Positions 16,154 through 25,250 of a stretch of 64,000 nt of DNA are shown one piece after another. The position numbers and the translations under genes were made by a program. Each line of letters opens with the position of its first letter. Position 1 is the first letter of the stretch. Source of the stretch: Ramlibacter pallidus (GTDB lineage: Bacteria > Pseudomonadota > Gammaproteobacteria > Burkholderiales > Burkholderiaceae_C); the NCBI RefSeq assembly GCF_015070875.1, contig NZ_JADDIV010000003.1, forward strand, positions 62,001 to 126,000, in the 5' to 3' direction. The notes under the pieces are model-generated. The model was not told the origin of the DNA, searched no databases, and saw nothing but the letters and a program-made list of their open reading frames with translations.

Positions 16154-18295
16154 TTACAGCAGGCCGGCGGCGCGGGCCCACTTGTACTTCGCGCCGAGCA
16201 CTTCCACCGGGAGTTCGGTGGAGTACGCGTACGCCGGGATGCCATTCTCGTACAGGTACTGGGCGGCTTCCTCCACCTCGACGTCGCCGGCCAGCGACGC
16301 CACCACGGGCTTGGTCTTGCCCTTCTCCTTCATCTCGTTGACCACCTGCACCATGTTCTTCGCGAAGACCATCGGCGGCGTCACGATCGTGTGCCAGTAG
16401 CCCAGGATCAGCGCGTGGATGCGGTCGTCCTCCAGGCCGAGGCGCACCGTGTTCACGTACGTGATGGGCGGCTCGCCGCCGGTGATGTCCACCGGATTGC
16501 CGGCCGCGCCGAACGGCGGGATGAACTTGCGGAAGGCGGCGTCCAGGTCGTCCGGCATGGGCTTGAACAGCGCCAGGCCGTTGTCGACGCAGGCATCGGA
16601 CAGCAGGACGCCCGAGCCGCCGGCGCCGGTGATGATCACCACGTTCTCGCCCTTGGGCGTGGGCAGGATCGGCACGCCGCGCGAGAGCTCCAGCATCTGG
16701 CGCAGGCTGTTGGCGCGGATCACGCCGGACTGGCGCAGCACGTCGTCGTAGATCTTGTCGGTGCCGGCGACCGCGCCGGTGTGCGACGCGGCCGCCGCGG
16801 CACCCATCGCGGTGCGGCCGGCCTTCAGCACGATGACGGGCTTCTTCTTGGAGACGCGCTTGGCGACCTCGGCGAAGGCGCGGCCGTCCTTCAGGTCCTC
16901 GCAGTGCTGCGCGATGACCTTGGTGTTGTCGTCCTGTTCGAAGAACAGCAGCAGGTCGTCCTCGTCGATGTCGGACTTGTTGCCGAGGCCCACGATCGCC
17001 GACACGCCCATCTTGGTGGAGCGCGAGAAGCCGATGATGGCCATGCCGATGCCGCCGGACTGCGAGGACAGGGCGGTGGAGCCCTTGACGTCGTAGGCCG
17101 TGCAGAAGGTGGCGCACAGGTTCGCGGGCGTGTAGTAGAAGCCGTAGATGTTCGGCCCCATCAGCCGGATGTTGTACTCGCGGCCGATCTTCTGCAGTTC
17201 CTCCTGGCCCTCGATGTTGCCCGTCTCGCCGAAGCCGGAAGGGATCAGCACCGCACCGGCGATCTTCTTCTCGCCGCACTCCTTCAGCGCGCCGGCCACC
17301 AGCTTGGCGGGAATCGCGAACACCGCCGTGTCGACCTCGCCGGGGATGTCCTTCACGCTCTTGAAGGCCTTGATGCCCATGATCTCGGCTTCCTTCGGGT
17401 GGATCGGGTAGATCTGGCCCTTGTAGCCGCCGTTGATCAGGTTCTTCATCACCGAGTTGCCGATCTTGCCGGCCTCGTTGGAAGCGCCGATCACCGCCAC
17501 CGCCTTGGGCTGCATGATCCGCTTCATCGAGGTGACGACCGCCTTCTCGTCGGGACGGTAGCGCGCGGGCTTCTGGTTGAAGTTCAGCACCACGCGCACG
17601 TCGGCGGCGATGGCGCCGTCTTCCGAGGCGAACACCGGGTTCAGGTCCATCTCCGAGATCTCGGGGAAGTCCGACACCAGCTGCGAGACGCGCACGATGG
17701 TGTCCTGCAGAGCCTCGCGGCTCACGGGCTTGGCGCCGCGCACGCCCTTGAGCACCTCGGCGGCCTGGATGCCGTCCAGCATCGAGGCCGCGTCTTCGCG
17801 CGTCGCCGGAGCCAGGCGGAAGGTGACGTCCTTGAGCACTTCCACCAGCACGCCGCCCATGCCGAAGGCAACCAGCTTGCCGAAGCTGTCGTCCGTCATG
17901 GCGCCGATGATCGTTTCCTGCCCGCCCTTGATCATCTGCTGCACCTGCACGCCGACGATCTTGGCGTCCGCCTTGTACTTCTTCGCATTGGCGATGATGG
18001 TCTCGTACGCGGTGACGGCGTCGTCGGCGTTCTTCACGCCGACGATCACGCCGCCGGCCTCGGTCTTGTGCAGGATGTCCGGCGAGACGATCTTCATCAC
18101 CACCGGGAAGCCCATGGAGGAGGCGAGGGTGCCCGCCTCCTTGGCACTGGAGACCACGCCTTCCTTCGGCACGTTGATGCCATAAGCGTCGCACACCAGC
18201 TTGCCCTCGGGCGCCGTGAGCGAGTCGCGACCCTCATTCTTGACCGCGTCGAGGATCTGACGGACCTTGGACTTGTCGCCTTGGAAGTTGGCCAT
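16154..18295 (-). CDS. ADP-forming acyl-CoA synthetase (acetate-CoA ligase family) in the oxalate cluster
   Basis: This 713-aa protein has an ATP-grasp module first (about 20-235, with GFPVVMKIVSPDILHKTEAGG). A CoA-binding Rossmann domain follows (from about 257, PKAVAVIGASNEAGKIGNSV), then the ligase part with the phospho-histidine motif ASHTGAVAGTD near 510. In many relatives the ATP-grasp part comes last, so this is the reverse order. The family couples acyl-CoA and acid interconversion to ATP or ADP. Between frc and formate dehydrogenase it could activate oxalate, or make ATP from formyl-CoA or another acyl-CoA; the sequence does not decide. It is 48 bases downstream of frc. Confidence 0.88.
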   Translation of the reverse strand: MANFQGDKSKVRQILDAVKNEGRDSLTAPEGKLVCDAYGINVPKEGVVSSAKEAGTLASSMGFPVVMKIVSPDILHKTEAGGVIVGVKNADDAVTAYETIIANAKKYKADAKIVGVQVQQMIKGGQETIIGAMTDDSFGKLVAFGMGGVLVEVLKDVTFRLAPATREDAASMLDGIQAAEVLKGVRGAKPVSREALQDTIVRVSQLVSDFPEISEMDLNPVFASEDGAIAADVRVVLNFNQKPARYRPDEKAVVTSMKRIMQPKAVAVIGASNEAGKIGNSVMKNLINGGYKGQIYPIHPKEAEIMGIKAFKSVKDIPGEVDTAVFAIPAKLVAGALKECGEKKIAGAVLIPSGFGETGNIEGQEELQKIGREYNIRLMGPNIYGFYYTPANLCATFCTAYDVKGSTALSSQSGGIGMAIIGFSRSTKMGVSAIVGLGNKSDIDEDDLLLFFEQDDNTKVIAQHCEDLKDGRAFAEVAKRVSKKKPVIVLKAGRTAMGAAAAASHTGAVAGTDKIYDDVLRQSGVIRANSLRQMLELSRGVPILPTPKGENVVIITGAGGSGVLLSDACVDNGLALFKPMPDDLDAAFRKFIPPFGAAGNPVDITGGEPPITYVNTVRLGLEDDRIHALILGYWHTIVTPPMVFAKNMVQVVNEMKEKGKTKPVVASLAGDVEVEEAAQYLYENGIPAYAYSTELPVEVLGAKYKWARAAGLL

Positions 18296-18343
18296 GGGTG
18301 GCTCCTTGAAAATGTCGGGGAAGCTATGCCGGGGAAAGCGCGG

Positions 18344-19591
18344 TCAGATGACCTTGGCCGCGCGGAGTTCTTCGATCTGGTCCTTGCCGTAGCCGAGCTG
18401 CGCCAGGACCTCCTCGGTGTGCTCGCCGAGCAGGGGCGAGCGCTTCACCTCGGTTTCGCTGTCGGACATCTTGATCGGGTTGCCGACGGTGAGGTATTTG
18501 CCCCGCGTCGGGTGGTCGACCTCCACCACGGTGCCGGTGGCACGCAGGGCGGGTTCCTCGGCGATCTCCTTCATGGAGAGGATCGGGCCGCAGGGGATGT
18601 CGTACTTGTTCAGGATCTCCATCGCCTCGAACTTGGTCTTGGTCTTGGTCCACTCCTCGATGCGGGAGAAGATCGTCTTCAGGTGCGGCAGCCGCGCCTT
18701 GGGCGTGGCGTAGCTCGGGTCGGTGATCCAGCTTTCCTCGCCGATCACCTTGCAGATGGCACCCCACACCGGTGCCTGCGTGATGAAGTAGATGTAGGCA
18801 TTGGGGTCGTGCTGCCAGCCCTTGCACTTCAGGATCCAGCCCGGCTGGCCGCCGCCCGAGGCGTTGCCGGCGCGCGGCACCGCATCGCCGAACTCCTTGT
18901 CGGGGTACTGCGGGTACTCCTCCATCACGCCGCGGCGCGCCAGGCGCTGCTGGTCGCGCAGCTTCACGCGGCACAGGTTCAGAACGGCGTCCTGCATGGC
19001 GGCCAGCACCTTCTGGCCGCGGCCGGTCTTCTCGCGCTGGAAGAGGGCGGTGACGATGCCCAGGGCCAGGTGCAGGCCGGTGCCGGAGTCGCCGATCTGC
19101 GCGCCCGTCACGAGCGGCGGGCCGTCGTCGAAGCCGGTGGTGGAGGCGGCGCCGCCCGCGCACTGGGCGACGTTCTCGTAGACCTTGCAGTCCTCGTACG
19201 GGCCCGGGCCGAAGCCCTTGACCGACGCCATGATCATGCGCGGGTTGATCTGCTGGATGCGCTCCCACGAGAAGCCCATGCGGTCGAGCGCGCCCGGCGC
19301 GAAGTTCTCCACCAGCACGTCGCACTGCTTGATCAGCTCGATCAGCACTTCCTTGCCCTTGGGGTTCTTGGTGTCCAGGGTGATGGAGCGCTTGTTGTGG
19401 TTCAGCATCGTGAAGTAGAGGCTGTCGACCCCGTCGATGTCGCGCAGCTGCCCGCGCGTGGCATCGCCTTCACCCGCCTTCTCCACCTTGATCACGTCCG
19501 CGCCGAACCATGCCAGCAGTTGCGTGCAGGTGGGGCCCGATTGCACGTGCGTGAAATCGAGGATCTTGACGCCGTCGAGTGCTTTACCCAT
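18344..19591 (-). CDS. frc: Formyl-CoA:oxalate CoA-transferase
   Basis: This 415-aa class III CoA-transferase follows the known Oxalobacter enzyme closely. [13 protein letters not shown] carries the conserved Gln17. [14 protein letters not shown] is followed by the catalytic aspartate Asp168 in [11 protein letters not shown], and [19 protein letters not shown] and [14 protein letters not shown] are near-identical landmarks. It lacks a stretch of about 20 residues present after EYPQ in the Oxalobacter enzyme. It moves CoA from formyl-CoA to oxalate, giving oxalyl-CoA and formate. The start at 19591 is set by homology; frame-open sequence upstream comes from a REP-like repeat. It lies 130 bases downstream of oxc. 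Confidence 0.95.
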   Translation of the reverse strand: MGKALDGVKILDFTHVQSGPTCTQLLAWFGADVIKVEKAGEGDATRGQLRDIDGVDSLYFTMLNHNKRSITLDTKNPKGKEVLIELIKQCDVLVENFAPGALDRMGFSWERIQQINPRMIMASVKGFGPGPYEDCKVYENVAQCAGGAASTTGFDDGPPLVTGAQIGDSGTGLHLALGIVTALFQREKTGRGQKVLAAMQDAVLNLCRVKLRDQQRLARRGVMEEYPQYPDKEFGDAVPRAGNASGGGQPGWILKCKGWQHDPNAYIYFITQAPVWGAICKVIGEESWITDPSYATPKARLPHLKTIFSRIEEWTKTKTKFEAMEILNKYDIPCGPILSMKEIAEEPALRATGTVVEVDHPTRGKYLTVGNPIKMSDSETEVKRSPLLGEHTEEVLAQLGYGKDQIEELRAAKVI

Positions 19592-19625
19592 TGCTGTTCT
19601 TCCTGTCAAAGTTTCGAAACTCTTG

Positions 19626-19702
19626 CCGTCGTCCCCGCGGAGGCGGGGACCCAGGGCTCCCAAGGCGGACGCCCTGGATTCCCGCCTGCGCGGGAATGAC
19701 GG
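19626..19702. repeat. Paired REP-like element between oxc and frc
   Basis: Two head-to-head imperfect copies of a GC-rich unit (GTCCCCGCGGAGGCGGGGAC with CCAGGG, and CCTGGATTCCCGCCTGCGCG with GGAATGACGG) form an inverted pair. Half copies occur at 22180-22205 and 57228-57257. Each unit folds into a hairpin. Its place inside the operon suggests a role in differential mRNA stability, as for other REP elements, but it may be passive. Confidence 0.75.
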
Positions 19703-19721
19703 GGTGCATCCTTGCGTGCCC

Positions 19722-21446
19722 TTATTTCTTCTTCGCCGCCGCCGGATTGAGCGACGTGATGCGGCCCGATTCCGTGCCGGCGCTCTCGTCGATCATGGCG
19801 TTGATCAGCGTGGGCTTGCGCGAGGCGACGGCCTCGTCCAGCGCCTTCTTCAGTTCCTCGGGGTTCTTCGCCGTGACGCCGACGCCGCCGAAGGCTTCCA
19901 TCATCAGGTCGTAGCGCGCGTTCTTCACGAACTGCGTCGGGGCCATCGCGTCGCCGCGCGGGTTGACGTCCGTGCCCTTGTAGATGCCGTTGTTGTTCAT
20001 CACCACGATGCACACCGGCAGGTTGTAGCGGCAGATCGTTTCCACCTCCATGCCGCTGAAGCCGAAGGCGCTGTCGCCTTCCACGGCGATCACCTGCTCG
20101 CCGGTGACGACCGCGGCCGCGACGGCGAAGCCCATGCCGATGCCCATGATCCCCCAGGTGCCGACGTCCAGGCGGCGGCGCGGCTCGTACATGTCGACGA
20201 TGGAGCGGGTGAAGTCGAGCGCGTTGGCGCCTTCGTTCACCAGGTAGGCCTTCGGGTTCTCCTTCACCGTGTTGCGGATGACGTTGAGCGCGCTGTGGAA
20301 GTTCATCACCGGCGGGTTCTTCGCCAGCGTCTCGGCCATCTTGGTGAGGTTCTTGTCCTTGCGCTCGGCGATCGCGCCCGTCCAGTCGGACGGCGGCTTG
20401 CTCCAGCCGGCGCCCATCGCCTGGTTGAAGGCGGAGATGCACGAGCCGATGTCGCCGATCACCGGCGCGGCGATCGCGACGTTGCTGTCGGCTTCGGTCG
20501 GCGAGATGTCCACCTGGATGAACTGCTGCTTGCCGGCGCTCTTGGACCCTTCGGCGCCCCAGGTCTTGCCCTTGCCGTGCGACAGCAGCCAGTTCAGCCG
20601 CGCGCCCACCAGCATCACGACGTCGGCTTCCGCCAGCACGTACGAGCGGGCGGCGGAGGCGGACTGGTTGTGGTTGTCCGGCAGCAGGCCCTTGGCCATC
20701 GACATCGGCAGGTAGGGGATGCCGCTCTTCTCGATGAAGTTCCTGATCTCGGCGTCCGCCTGCGCGTAGGCGGCGCCCTTGCCCAGGATCACCAGCGGCT
20801 TCTTCGCCGACTTCAGCAGGTCGACCGCGCGCTGGACCGCATCGGGGGCGGGGATCTGCTTGGGTGCCGGATCGACCACCTTGATCAGCGAGCGCTTGCC
20901 GGCTTCCTTGTCCATGCCCTGGGCGAACAGCTTGGCCGGCAGATCGAGGTACACGCCGCCCGGACGGCCGGAGACCGCGGCGCGGATCGCACGCGCGATG
21001 CCGACGCCGATGTCCTCGGCGTGCAGCACGCGGAAGGCGGCCTTGCACAGCGGCTTGGCGATGGCGAGCTGGTCCATCTCCTCGTAGTCACCCTGCTGCA
21101 GGTCGACGATCTCGCGCTCGCTGGAGCCCGACACCAGGATCATCGGGAAGCAGTTGGTCGTCGCGTTCGCGAGCGCCGTCAGGCCGTTGAGGAAACCCGG
21201 CGCGGACACCGTGAAGCAGATGCCGGGCTTGCCGGTGATGAAGCCGGCGGCGGCCGCGGCGTTGCCGGCGTGCTGCTCGTGGCGGAAGGAGATGACCTTC
21301 ATGCCCTCGGCTTGCGAGATGCGCAGGAAGTCGGTGATCGGGATCCCGGGCAGGGCGAAGATCGTGTCGATGTCGTTCAGCTTGAGCGCATCGATGACGA
21401 GGTGGAAGCCGTCGGTCTGCTCGCTGGCCTGCGTGTCGGTGGTCAT
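19722..21446 (-). CDS. oxc: Oxalyl-CoA decarboxylase
   Basis: This 574-aa protein is thiamine-diphosphate dependent. It has [16 protein letters not shown] and the catalytic glutamate in [15 protein letters not shown] near residue 57. The central domain has [14 protein letters not shown], and the ThDP-binding motif starts at [14 protein letters not shown] and ends in [11 protein letters not shown]. It splits oxalyl-CoA into formyl-CoA and CO2, working in a cycle with Frc. It is the first gene of the minus-strand operon. A TTGAC-N4-GTCAA palindrome lies 60-73 bases upstream of its start, in the region shared with a divergent FNR/CRP-like regulator gene. Confidence 0.96.
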   Translation of the reverse strand: MTTDTQASEQTDGFHLVIDALKLNDIDTIFALPGIPITDFLRISQAEGMKVISFRHEQHAGNAAAAAGFITGKPGICFTVSAPGFLNGLTALANATTNCFPMILVSGSSEREIVDLQQGDYEEMDQLAIAKPLCKAAFRVLHAEDIGVGIARAIRAAVSGRPGGVYLDLPAKLFAQGMDKEAGKRSLIKVVDPAPKQIPAPDAVQRAVDLLKSAKKPLVILGKGAAYAQADAEIRNFIEKSGIPYLPMSMAKGLLPDNHNQSASAARSYVLAEADVVMLVGARLNWLLSHGKGKTWGAEGSKSAGKQQFIQVDISPTEADSNVAIAAPVIGDIGSCISAFNQAMGAGWSKPPSDWTGAIAERKDKNLTKMAETLAKNPPVMNFHSALNVIRNTVKENPKAYLVNEGANALDFTRSIVDMYEPRRRLDVGTWGIMGIGMGFAVAAAVVTGEQVIAVEGDSAFGFSGMEVETICRYNLPVCIVVMNNNGIYKGTDVNPRGDAMAPTQFVKNARYDLMMEAFGGVGVTAKNPEELKKALDEAVASRKPTLINAMIDESAGTESGRITSLNPAAAKKK

Positions 21447-21505
21447 AGGAAAAGTCCAGGTTTGGGTGTGCGGGCTATGATAGGAATCGCCCCTCCGTTT
21501 CCCTC

Positions 21506-21519
21506 TTGACTGCGGTCAA
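21506..21519. promoter_or_regulatory. FNR/CRP-type palindrome TTGACTGCGGTCAA between oxc and its divergent regulator
   Basis: The arms TTGAC and GTCAA are exact reverse complements with four bases between them, the geometry of FNR and CRP sites. Twenty bases around it (TCTTGACTGCGGTCAATTTT) recur unchanged at 26375-26394, upstream of the tctCBA operon. The site is centred about 66 bases from the oxc start and 58 from the regulator start. The regulator's recognition helix has the E-x-x-S-R pattern that in FNR reads TTGA-type half-sites. Confidence 0.7.
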
Positions 21520-21569
21520 TTTTCGGGAATTTGCAGGGTGCTTCTGCGGGTATCCCCTCGACGCCATCC

Positions 21570-22178
21570 ATGTCATCGATCGAACAGCATCCCGAGCGAA
21601 ACGTGATCCGCGTGCAGCTGGCGCACAACCTCGTGCTCAAGGGCATGACGGCGGCGCAGATGGCGGAGCTCGAACCGCACCTGGTGGTGGTCGAATGCCA
21701 GAAGGGCGAGGCGCTCCTGAACCAGGGCGTGCACGAGATGGAGCAGTACTTCATCCTCGACGGCATCCTCAAGCGCGTGGTGAGCAACCAGGAGGCCAAG
21801 GAGATGATCCTGCGCTTCGCCGACGAGGGGCAGATGGAGACCAGCTACGCGGCATGGCGGCTCGGCACCCCCGCGCCGTACAGCATCGTGTGCGTCACCC
21901 GCGCCCGCGTGGCCAAGCTGCCGCTGCGCGAATGGGTCGCCTTCATCGAACGCCATCCCGGGCTGAAGCAGACCTTCGAGTACGAGGTCATGCACCACAT
22001 GACGGAGGTGATGGGGCACACCATCACCCTGCACCTGCTGGACGCGCCGGGCCGCGTGAAGCGCTTCCTGCGCAAGCACCCGGAACTCGCGGAGCGCATC
22101 CCGAAGAAGGAGCTCGCCTCGTACCTCAACCTTTCGGCGGAGACGCTCTCGCGCCTGAAGCAGCGCGGGAAGATTTGA
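21570..22178 (+). CDS. Crp/Fnr-family regulator of the oxalate cluster
   Basis: This 202-aa protein has a beta-roll effector domain (about 25-125, with ECQKGEALLNQGVHEMEQYFILDGILKR given here only as a region) and a C-terminal helix-turn-helix KKELASYLNLSAETLSRLKQ. The E-T-L-S-R pattern of the last helix equals the FNR DNA-reading pattern and fits the TTGAC half-site upstream. It has no N-terminal cysteine set, so oxygen sensing by an FNR-type cluster is unlikely; the effector could be a small metabolite. The protein ends almost directly after the recognition helix. The start ATG was preferred over an upstream TTG at 21531. It is divergent from oxc, so it probably controls that operon. Confidence 0.87.
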   Translation: MSSIEQHPERNVIRVQLAHNLVLKGMTAAQMAELEPHLVVVECQKGEALLNQGVHEMEQYFILDGILKRVVSNQEAKEMILRFADEGQMETSYAAWRLGTPAPYSIVCVTRARVAKLPLREWVAFIERHPGLKQTFEYEVMHHMTEVMGHTITLHLLDAPGRVKRFLRKHPELAERIPKKELASYLNLSAETLSRLKQRGKI

Positions 22179-22179
22179 T

Positions 22180-22205
22180 CCTGGGTCCCCGCCTGCGCGA
22201 GGACG
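22180..22205. repeat. Half REP-like unit after the Crp/Fnr gene
   Basis: CCTGGGTCCCCGCCTGCGCG matches one half of the paired repeat at 19626-19702. It starts just past the stop of the regulator gene and runs into the terminator hairpin. It is probably a decayed REP copy. Confidence 0.55.
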
Positions 22206-22224
22206 TGATGCGCCGCATCACGTC
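22202..22224. terminator. Bidirectional terminator between convergent genes
   Basis: GACGTGATGCG pairs with CGCATCACGTC in an 11-bp perfect stem around one central base. It lies between the stop of the Crp/Fnr gene and the stop of the cytidylate-kinase-like gene, and includes that gene's stop codon. There is no long T tract, so efficiency is uncertain. Confidence 0.5.
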
Positions 22225-23051
22225 TTGGCGTAGGTGAACTTGCGGGTGATCGCCATCAGCCGCAGCTTGTTCTCGACCTTGCCGACACCGGCCACCGTGC
22301 TGGCGACCCGCGCGGTGTCCGCCTTTTCGCGGTCGTTCACGACGATGCCGCTCAGCGTGACGCGGCCCTCGTGCGCGTCGACCTGCACGTCGACGTTCTG
22401 CGTCGCCTCGTTGGCCTTGAGCGCGGCGCGCACGCGCGCGCTCAGCGCGAGGCCGGCGAGCACGGCACGGGACTGCGGCGTCTCCTGGAACTCCGGCCGG
22501 CGCGACGCCTGCAGGATCAGCTCCGTGCACGTGTCGACCGTCATGCGGTCGGTGTTCAGCACCAGGTCGTAGAGCAGGGGATCGCCCCAGGTCACGCCGA
22601 ACTGCGCGTTCATGCGCGACGCATGCGCCGAATCGCTGCGGCGCAGCTCGCTTTCGGCGGCGTCGCGGTCTTCGGTGCCGAGGTGTTCCATCAGCCATGC
22701 GACCCGCGCCTCGAACGGACGCGTCACGCGCACGCGCACCACGTGCTGCACGGGCCGCAGCAGGCAGGTCGCGCCCCAGCCGCGCAGCACCACGTTGCCG
22801 CGCTCCGCGTTGGCAAACACTTCCTCCGCGGAGAACAGCGCGACCTGCTGCGTATCGGTGGACATGCGCTCGACGAGTCCGGCCTTGCCTTCGCGCAGGC
22901 GGCGGATCAGCGAAGCCGGCACGTGCATGCGCCCGGCGACCGTCTCCGCGACCTCGTTGCGCATCACCTCCAGCCCGCCTTCCTGGGCGAGGCGCAGCGC
23001 CACGTCCTTGGCCAGCGAGCCCATTTCCTGGGTGAGTGCGATCACGGGCAT
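22218..23051 (-). CDS. Cytidylate-kinase-like protein with C-terminal BON domain
   Basis: This 277-aa protein has an N-terminal region like the cytidylate-kinase-like family: MPVIALTQEMGSLAKDVALRLA, then ERGNVVLRGWGATCLL and VRVRVTRPFEARVAWLME. A C-terminal BON module (about 200-270: VRAALKANEATQNVDVQV, GRVTLSGIVVNDREK, GVGKVENKL) follows. The N-terminal glycine loop is weaker than a standard P-loop, so kinase activity is doubtful. BON domains usually bind membranes or partners. It is the last gene of the tctCBA operon, 10 bases after tctA, so it may regulate or support the transporter. I know no such role for it; this is inference from position. Confidence 0.75.
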   Translation of the reverse strand: MPVIALTQEMGSLAKDVALRLAQEGGLEVMRNEVAETVAGRMHVPASLIRRLREGKAGLVERMSTDTQQVALFSAEEVFANAERGNVVLRGWGATCLLRPVQHVVRVRVTRPFEARVAWLMEHLGTEDRDAAESELRRSDSAHASRMNAQFGVTWGDPLLYDLVLNTDRMTVDTCTELILQASRRPEFQETPQSRAVLAGLALSARVRAALKANEATQNVDVQVDAHEGRVTLSGIVVNDREKADTARVASTVAGVGKVENKLRLMAITRKFTYAKT

Positions 23052-23061
23052 GGTGCGGTCC

Positions 23062-24591
23062 TCAATCGACGGGCTGTTCGGCGGTGAACGCGGGCGGCTT
23101 GGGCGGGCGCACCTTGGCGATGAGCCTGGAGATGAGCGGCCAGAACAGCAGCAGCAGGGCCAGGCCCGTGATGGAGCCCACCAGCGGGTTCGCCACCATG
23201 ATCGACAGTTCGCCCTGCGACAGCAGCATGGCCTGGCGGAAGGCGTCCTCGGCCTTGTCGCCCAGCACCAGGGCCAGCACCAGCGGCGCGAGCGGGTAGT
23301 CGAGCTTCTTGAACACGTAGCCCATCACGCCGAACAGCAGCATCAGCCAGATGTCGAACATCGCGTTGTGCACCGTGTAGGCACCCACGGCGCAGATCAC
23401 GATGATGACCGGCGCGATGATGGAGAACGGGATGCGCAGGATCGAGGCGAACAGCGGCACCGTCGTCAGCACCACGATCAGGCCCACCAGGTTGCCCAGG
23501 TACATCGAGGCGATCAGGCCCCAGACGAAATCCTTCTGTTCGACGAACAGCAGCGGGCCGGGTTGCAGGCCCCAGATCAGCAGGCCGCCCAGCAGCACCG
23601 CCGCGGTCGGCGAACCCGGGATGCCGAGCGCCAGCATCGGCAGCAGGGCCGCGGTGCCGGCGGCGTGTGCCGCGGTTTCCGGCGCCACGACGCCCTCGAT
23701 CTGGCCGGTGCCGAACTTCGCGCCGTCCTTGGACATCTTCTTGGCCAGGCCGTAGCTCATGAAGGAGGCCGGGGTGGCGCCGCCGGGCGTGATGCCCATC
23801 CACATGCCCACCACGGAGCTGCGCAGCGACGTCATCCAGAACTTCGGCAGTTCCTTCCAGGTCTCGAGCACGACCTTCGGGCTGATCTTGGCCGACTTGC
23901 CGGAGAAGGCCAGGCCTTCTTCCATCGACAGCAGGATCTCGCCGATGCCGAACAGGCCGATCACCGCGATCAGGAAGTCGAAGCCGCGCATCAGTTCCTC
24001 GAAGCCGAAGGTCAGGCGCAGCTGCCCCGTCACCGTGTCCATGCCGACGGCCGCCAGCGCGAAGCCGATCGCCATCGAGCCGAGGATCTTGAAGGGCGAA
24101 CCCTTGCCCATGCCGACGAAGCTGCAGAACGTGAGCAGGTACACCGCGAAGAACTCGGGCGGCCCGAACTTCAGCGCGAAGCGCGCGACCAGCGGCGCCA
24201 GGAAGGTGATCATCACCACCGCGACGAAGGCGCCGATGAACGACGACGTGAAGGCGGCCGTCAGCGCGGCGCCGGCGCGGCCCTTCTGCGCCATCGGGTA
24301 GCCGTCGAAGGTGGTCGCCACCGACCACGGTTCGCCCGGGATGTTGAACAGCACCGAGGTGATGGCGCCGCCGAAGAGGGCGCCCCAGTAGATGCAGGAC
24401 AGCATGATGATCGCCGAGGTCGGCGACATCGAGAAGGTGAGCGGCAGCAGGATGGCGACGCCGTTGGCGCCGCCGAGTCCCGGCAGCACGCCGATGAGGA
24501 CGCCGAGCGTGATGCCGACGAACATGAGGAGCAGGTTCATCGGCGTCAGGATCACGCTGAAGCCGTGGAACAGGGCGCTGAGTTCGGTCAT
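23062..24591 (-). CDS. tctA: Tripartite tricarboxylate transporter, large permease TctA
   Basis: This 509-aa inner-membrane protein has about 12 hydrophobic segments and the family signatures. These are GVLIGVLPGLGGANGVAILLPLTF near residue 33 (quoted as a region), SIYWGALFGGAITSVLFNIPGEPWS-like sequence near 70-90, and GIPGSPTAAVLLGGLLIWGLQPGP near 330. It carries solute inward with TctB, fed by the periplasmic TctC. The operon order tctC-tctB-tctA on the minus strand is standard. The cargo is unknown, but the shared palindrome suggests oxalate or a related small acid. Confidence 0.94.
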   Translation of the reverse strand: MTELSALFHGFSVILTPMNLLLMFVGITLGVLIGVLPGLGGANGVAILLPLTFSMSPTSAIIMLSCIYWGALFGGAITSVLFNIPGEPWSVATTFDGYPMAQKGRAGAALTAAFTSSFIGAFVAVVMITFLAPLVARFALKFGPPEFFAVYLLTFCSFVGMGKGSPFKILGSMAIGFALAAVGMDTVTGQLRLTFGFEELMRGFDFLIAVIGLFGIGEILLSMEEGLAFSGKSAKISPKVVLETWKELPKFWMTSLRSSVVGMWMGITPGGATPASFMSYGLAKKMSKDGAKFGTGQIEGVVAPETAAHAAGTAALLPMLALGIPGSPTAAVLLGGLLIWGLQPGPLLFVEQKDFVWGLIASMYLGNLVGLIVVLTTVPLFASILRIPFSIIAPVIIVICAVGAYTVHNAMFDIWLMLLFGVMGYVFKKLDYPLAPLVLALVLGDKAEDAFRQAMLLSQGELSIMVANPLVGSITGLALLLLFWPLISRLIAKVRPPKPPAFTAEQPVD

Positions 24592-24631
24592 GTCGCTTGG
24601 ATGCTTGGGGGCGGTGGGAGGGCGACCGGCT

Positions 24632-25153
24632 TCAGTAGCCGAGGAAGTCGAGCGGCTTGAACAAGCCCTTGTACAGGGGGATCTTGAACCACACCTCGAA
24701 CATGAAGAACAGGAAGACCGACACGGCCAGGCCGGTGGCGATGCTCTTGGCCTTGCCGATCTTGCCGAGGAAGACCATGAAGCCGGCGATGTACACCGCG
24801 GCGGCCACGTAGATGCCGAGGAGCTGGATCGCCAGCACGAACACGATGGCCGGAACCAGCACCATCAGCACGCGCTTGATCTGTTCGCCGTCGACGAAGA
24901 TGTCGTGGTTGCGCTTCTTGCCGAACAGCGCCTGGTACAGCGTGCCCCCGCCCGAGATGCAGAGGATCAGCCCGATGTAGAAGGGGAAGTAGCCGGCGCC
25001 CGGGCCGTCGCTCGTCCAGCCCGACCCGAGGTTGCGGCTGCCGAACAGCACGACCAGCCCGAGCAGCACCACCAGCGCCGCGACGGCGGCCTCGACGGCG
25101 AAGGTGGGGACGCCGGTGCGCTCCTCGGCGACGGCTTCTTGGGGGGAATCCAT
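24632..25153 (-). CDS. tctB: Tripartite tricarboxylate transporter, small permease TctB
   Basis: This 173-aa protein has four hydrophobic helices: one after the N-terminal 20 residues (VEAAVAALVVLLGLVVLFGS), a second with the family motif GPGAGYFPFYIGLILCISGG, and two near the C-terminus. It ends with the conserved VWFKIPLYKGLFKP-type segment. The start MDSPQ was chosen because it is preceded by a ribosome site (GGAGAC) and removes a non-homologous extension. It is 40 bases upstream of tctA. Confidence 0.9.
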   Translation of the reverse strand: MDSPQEAVAEERTGVPTFAVEAAVAALVVLLGLVVLFGSRNLGSGWTSDGPGAGYFPFYIGLILCISGGGTLYQALFGKKRNHDIFVDGEQIKRVLMVLVPAIVFVLAIQLLGIYVAAAVYIAGFMVFLGKIGKAKSIATGLAVSVFLFFMFEVWFKIPLYKGLFKPLDFLGY

Positions 25154-25250
25154 GGCGGTTGTCTCCTGCCGTGACACCGGCTTTGTCGCTATGTGGGGGA
25201 AGGGGAGCAAGCGGCGCACCGGCCGCGCCTGCGGCCGGTGCGCGCGGGGA

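Noticed and set aside
19592..19663. N-terminal extension of frc ([13 protein letters not shown]...)
   Set aside because: The extension is encoded by a REP-like repeat; the RLRGDDG peptide is a usual artefact of such repeats. Homology starts at 19591.
11906..19699. Open frame of about 2,600 codons on the plus strand
   Set aside because: It runs antisense through fdsA, fdsB, the acyl-CoA synthetase and frc, all of which have clear domains. Its composition (His/Arg/Val/Leu/Ala-rich, no domain) is what the opposite strand of GC-rich genes gives.
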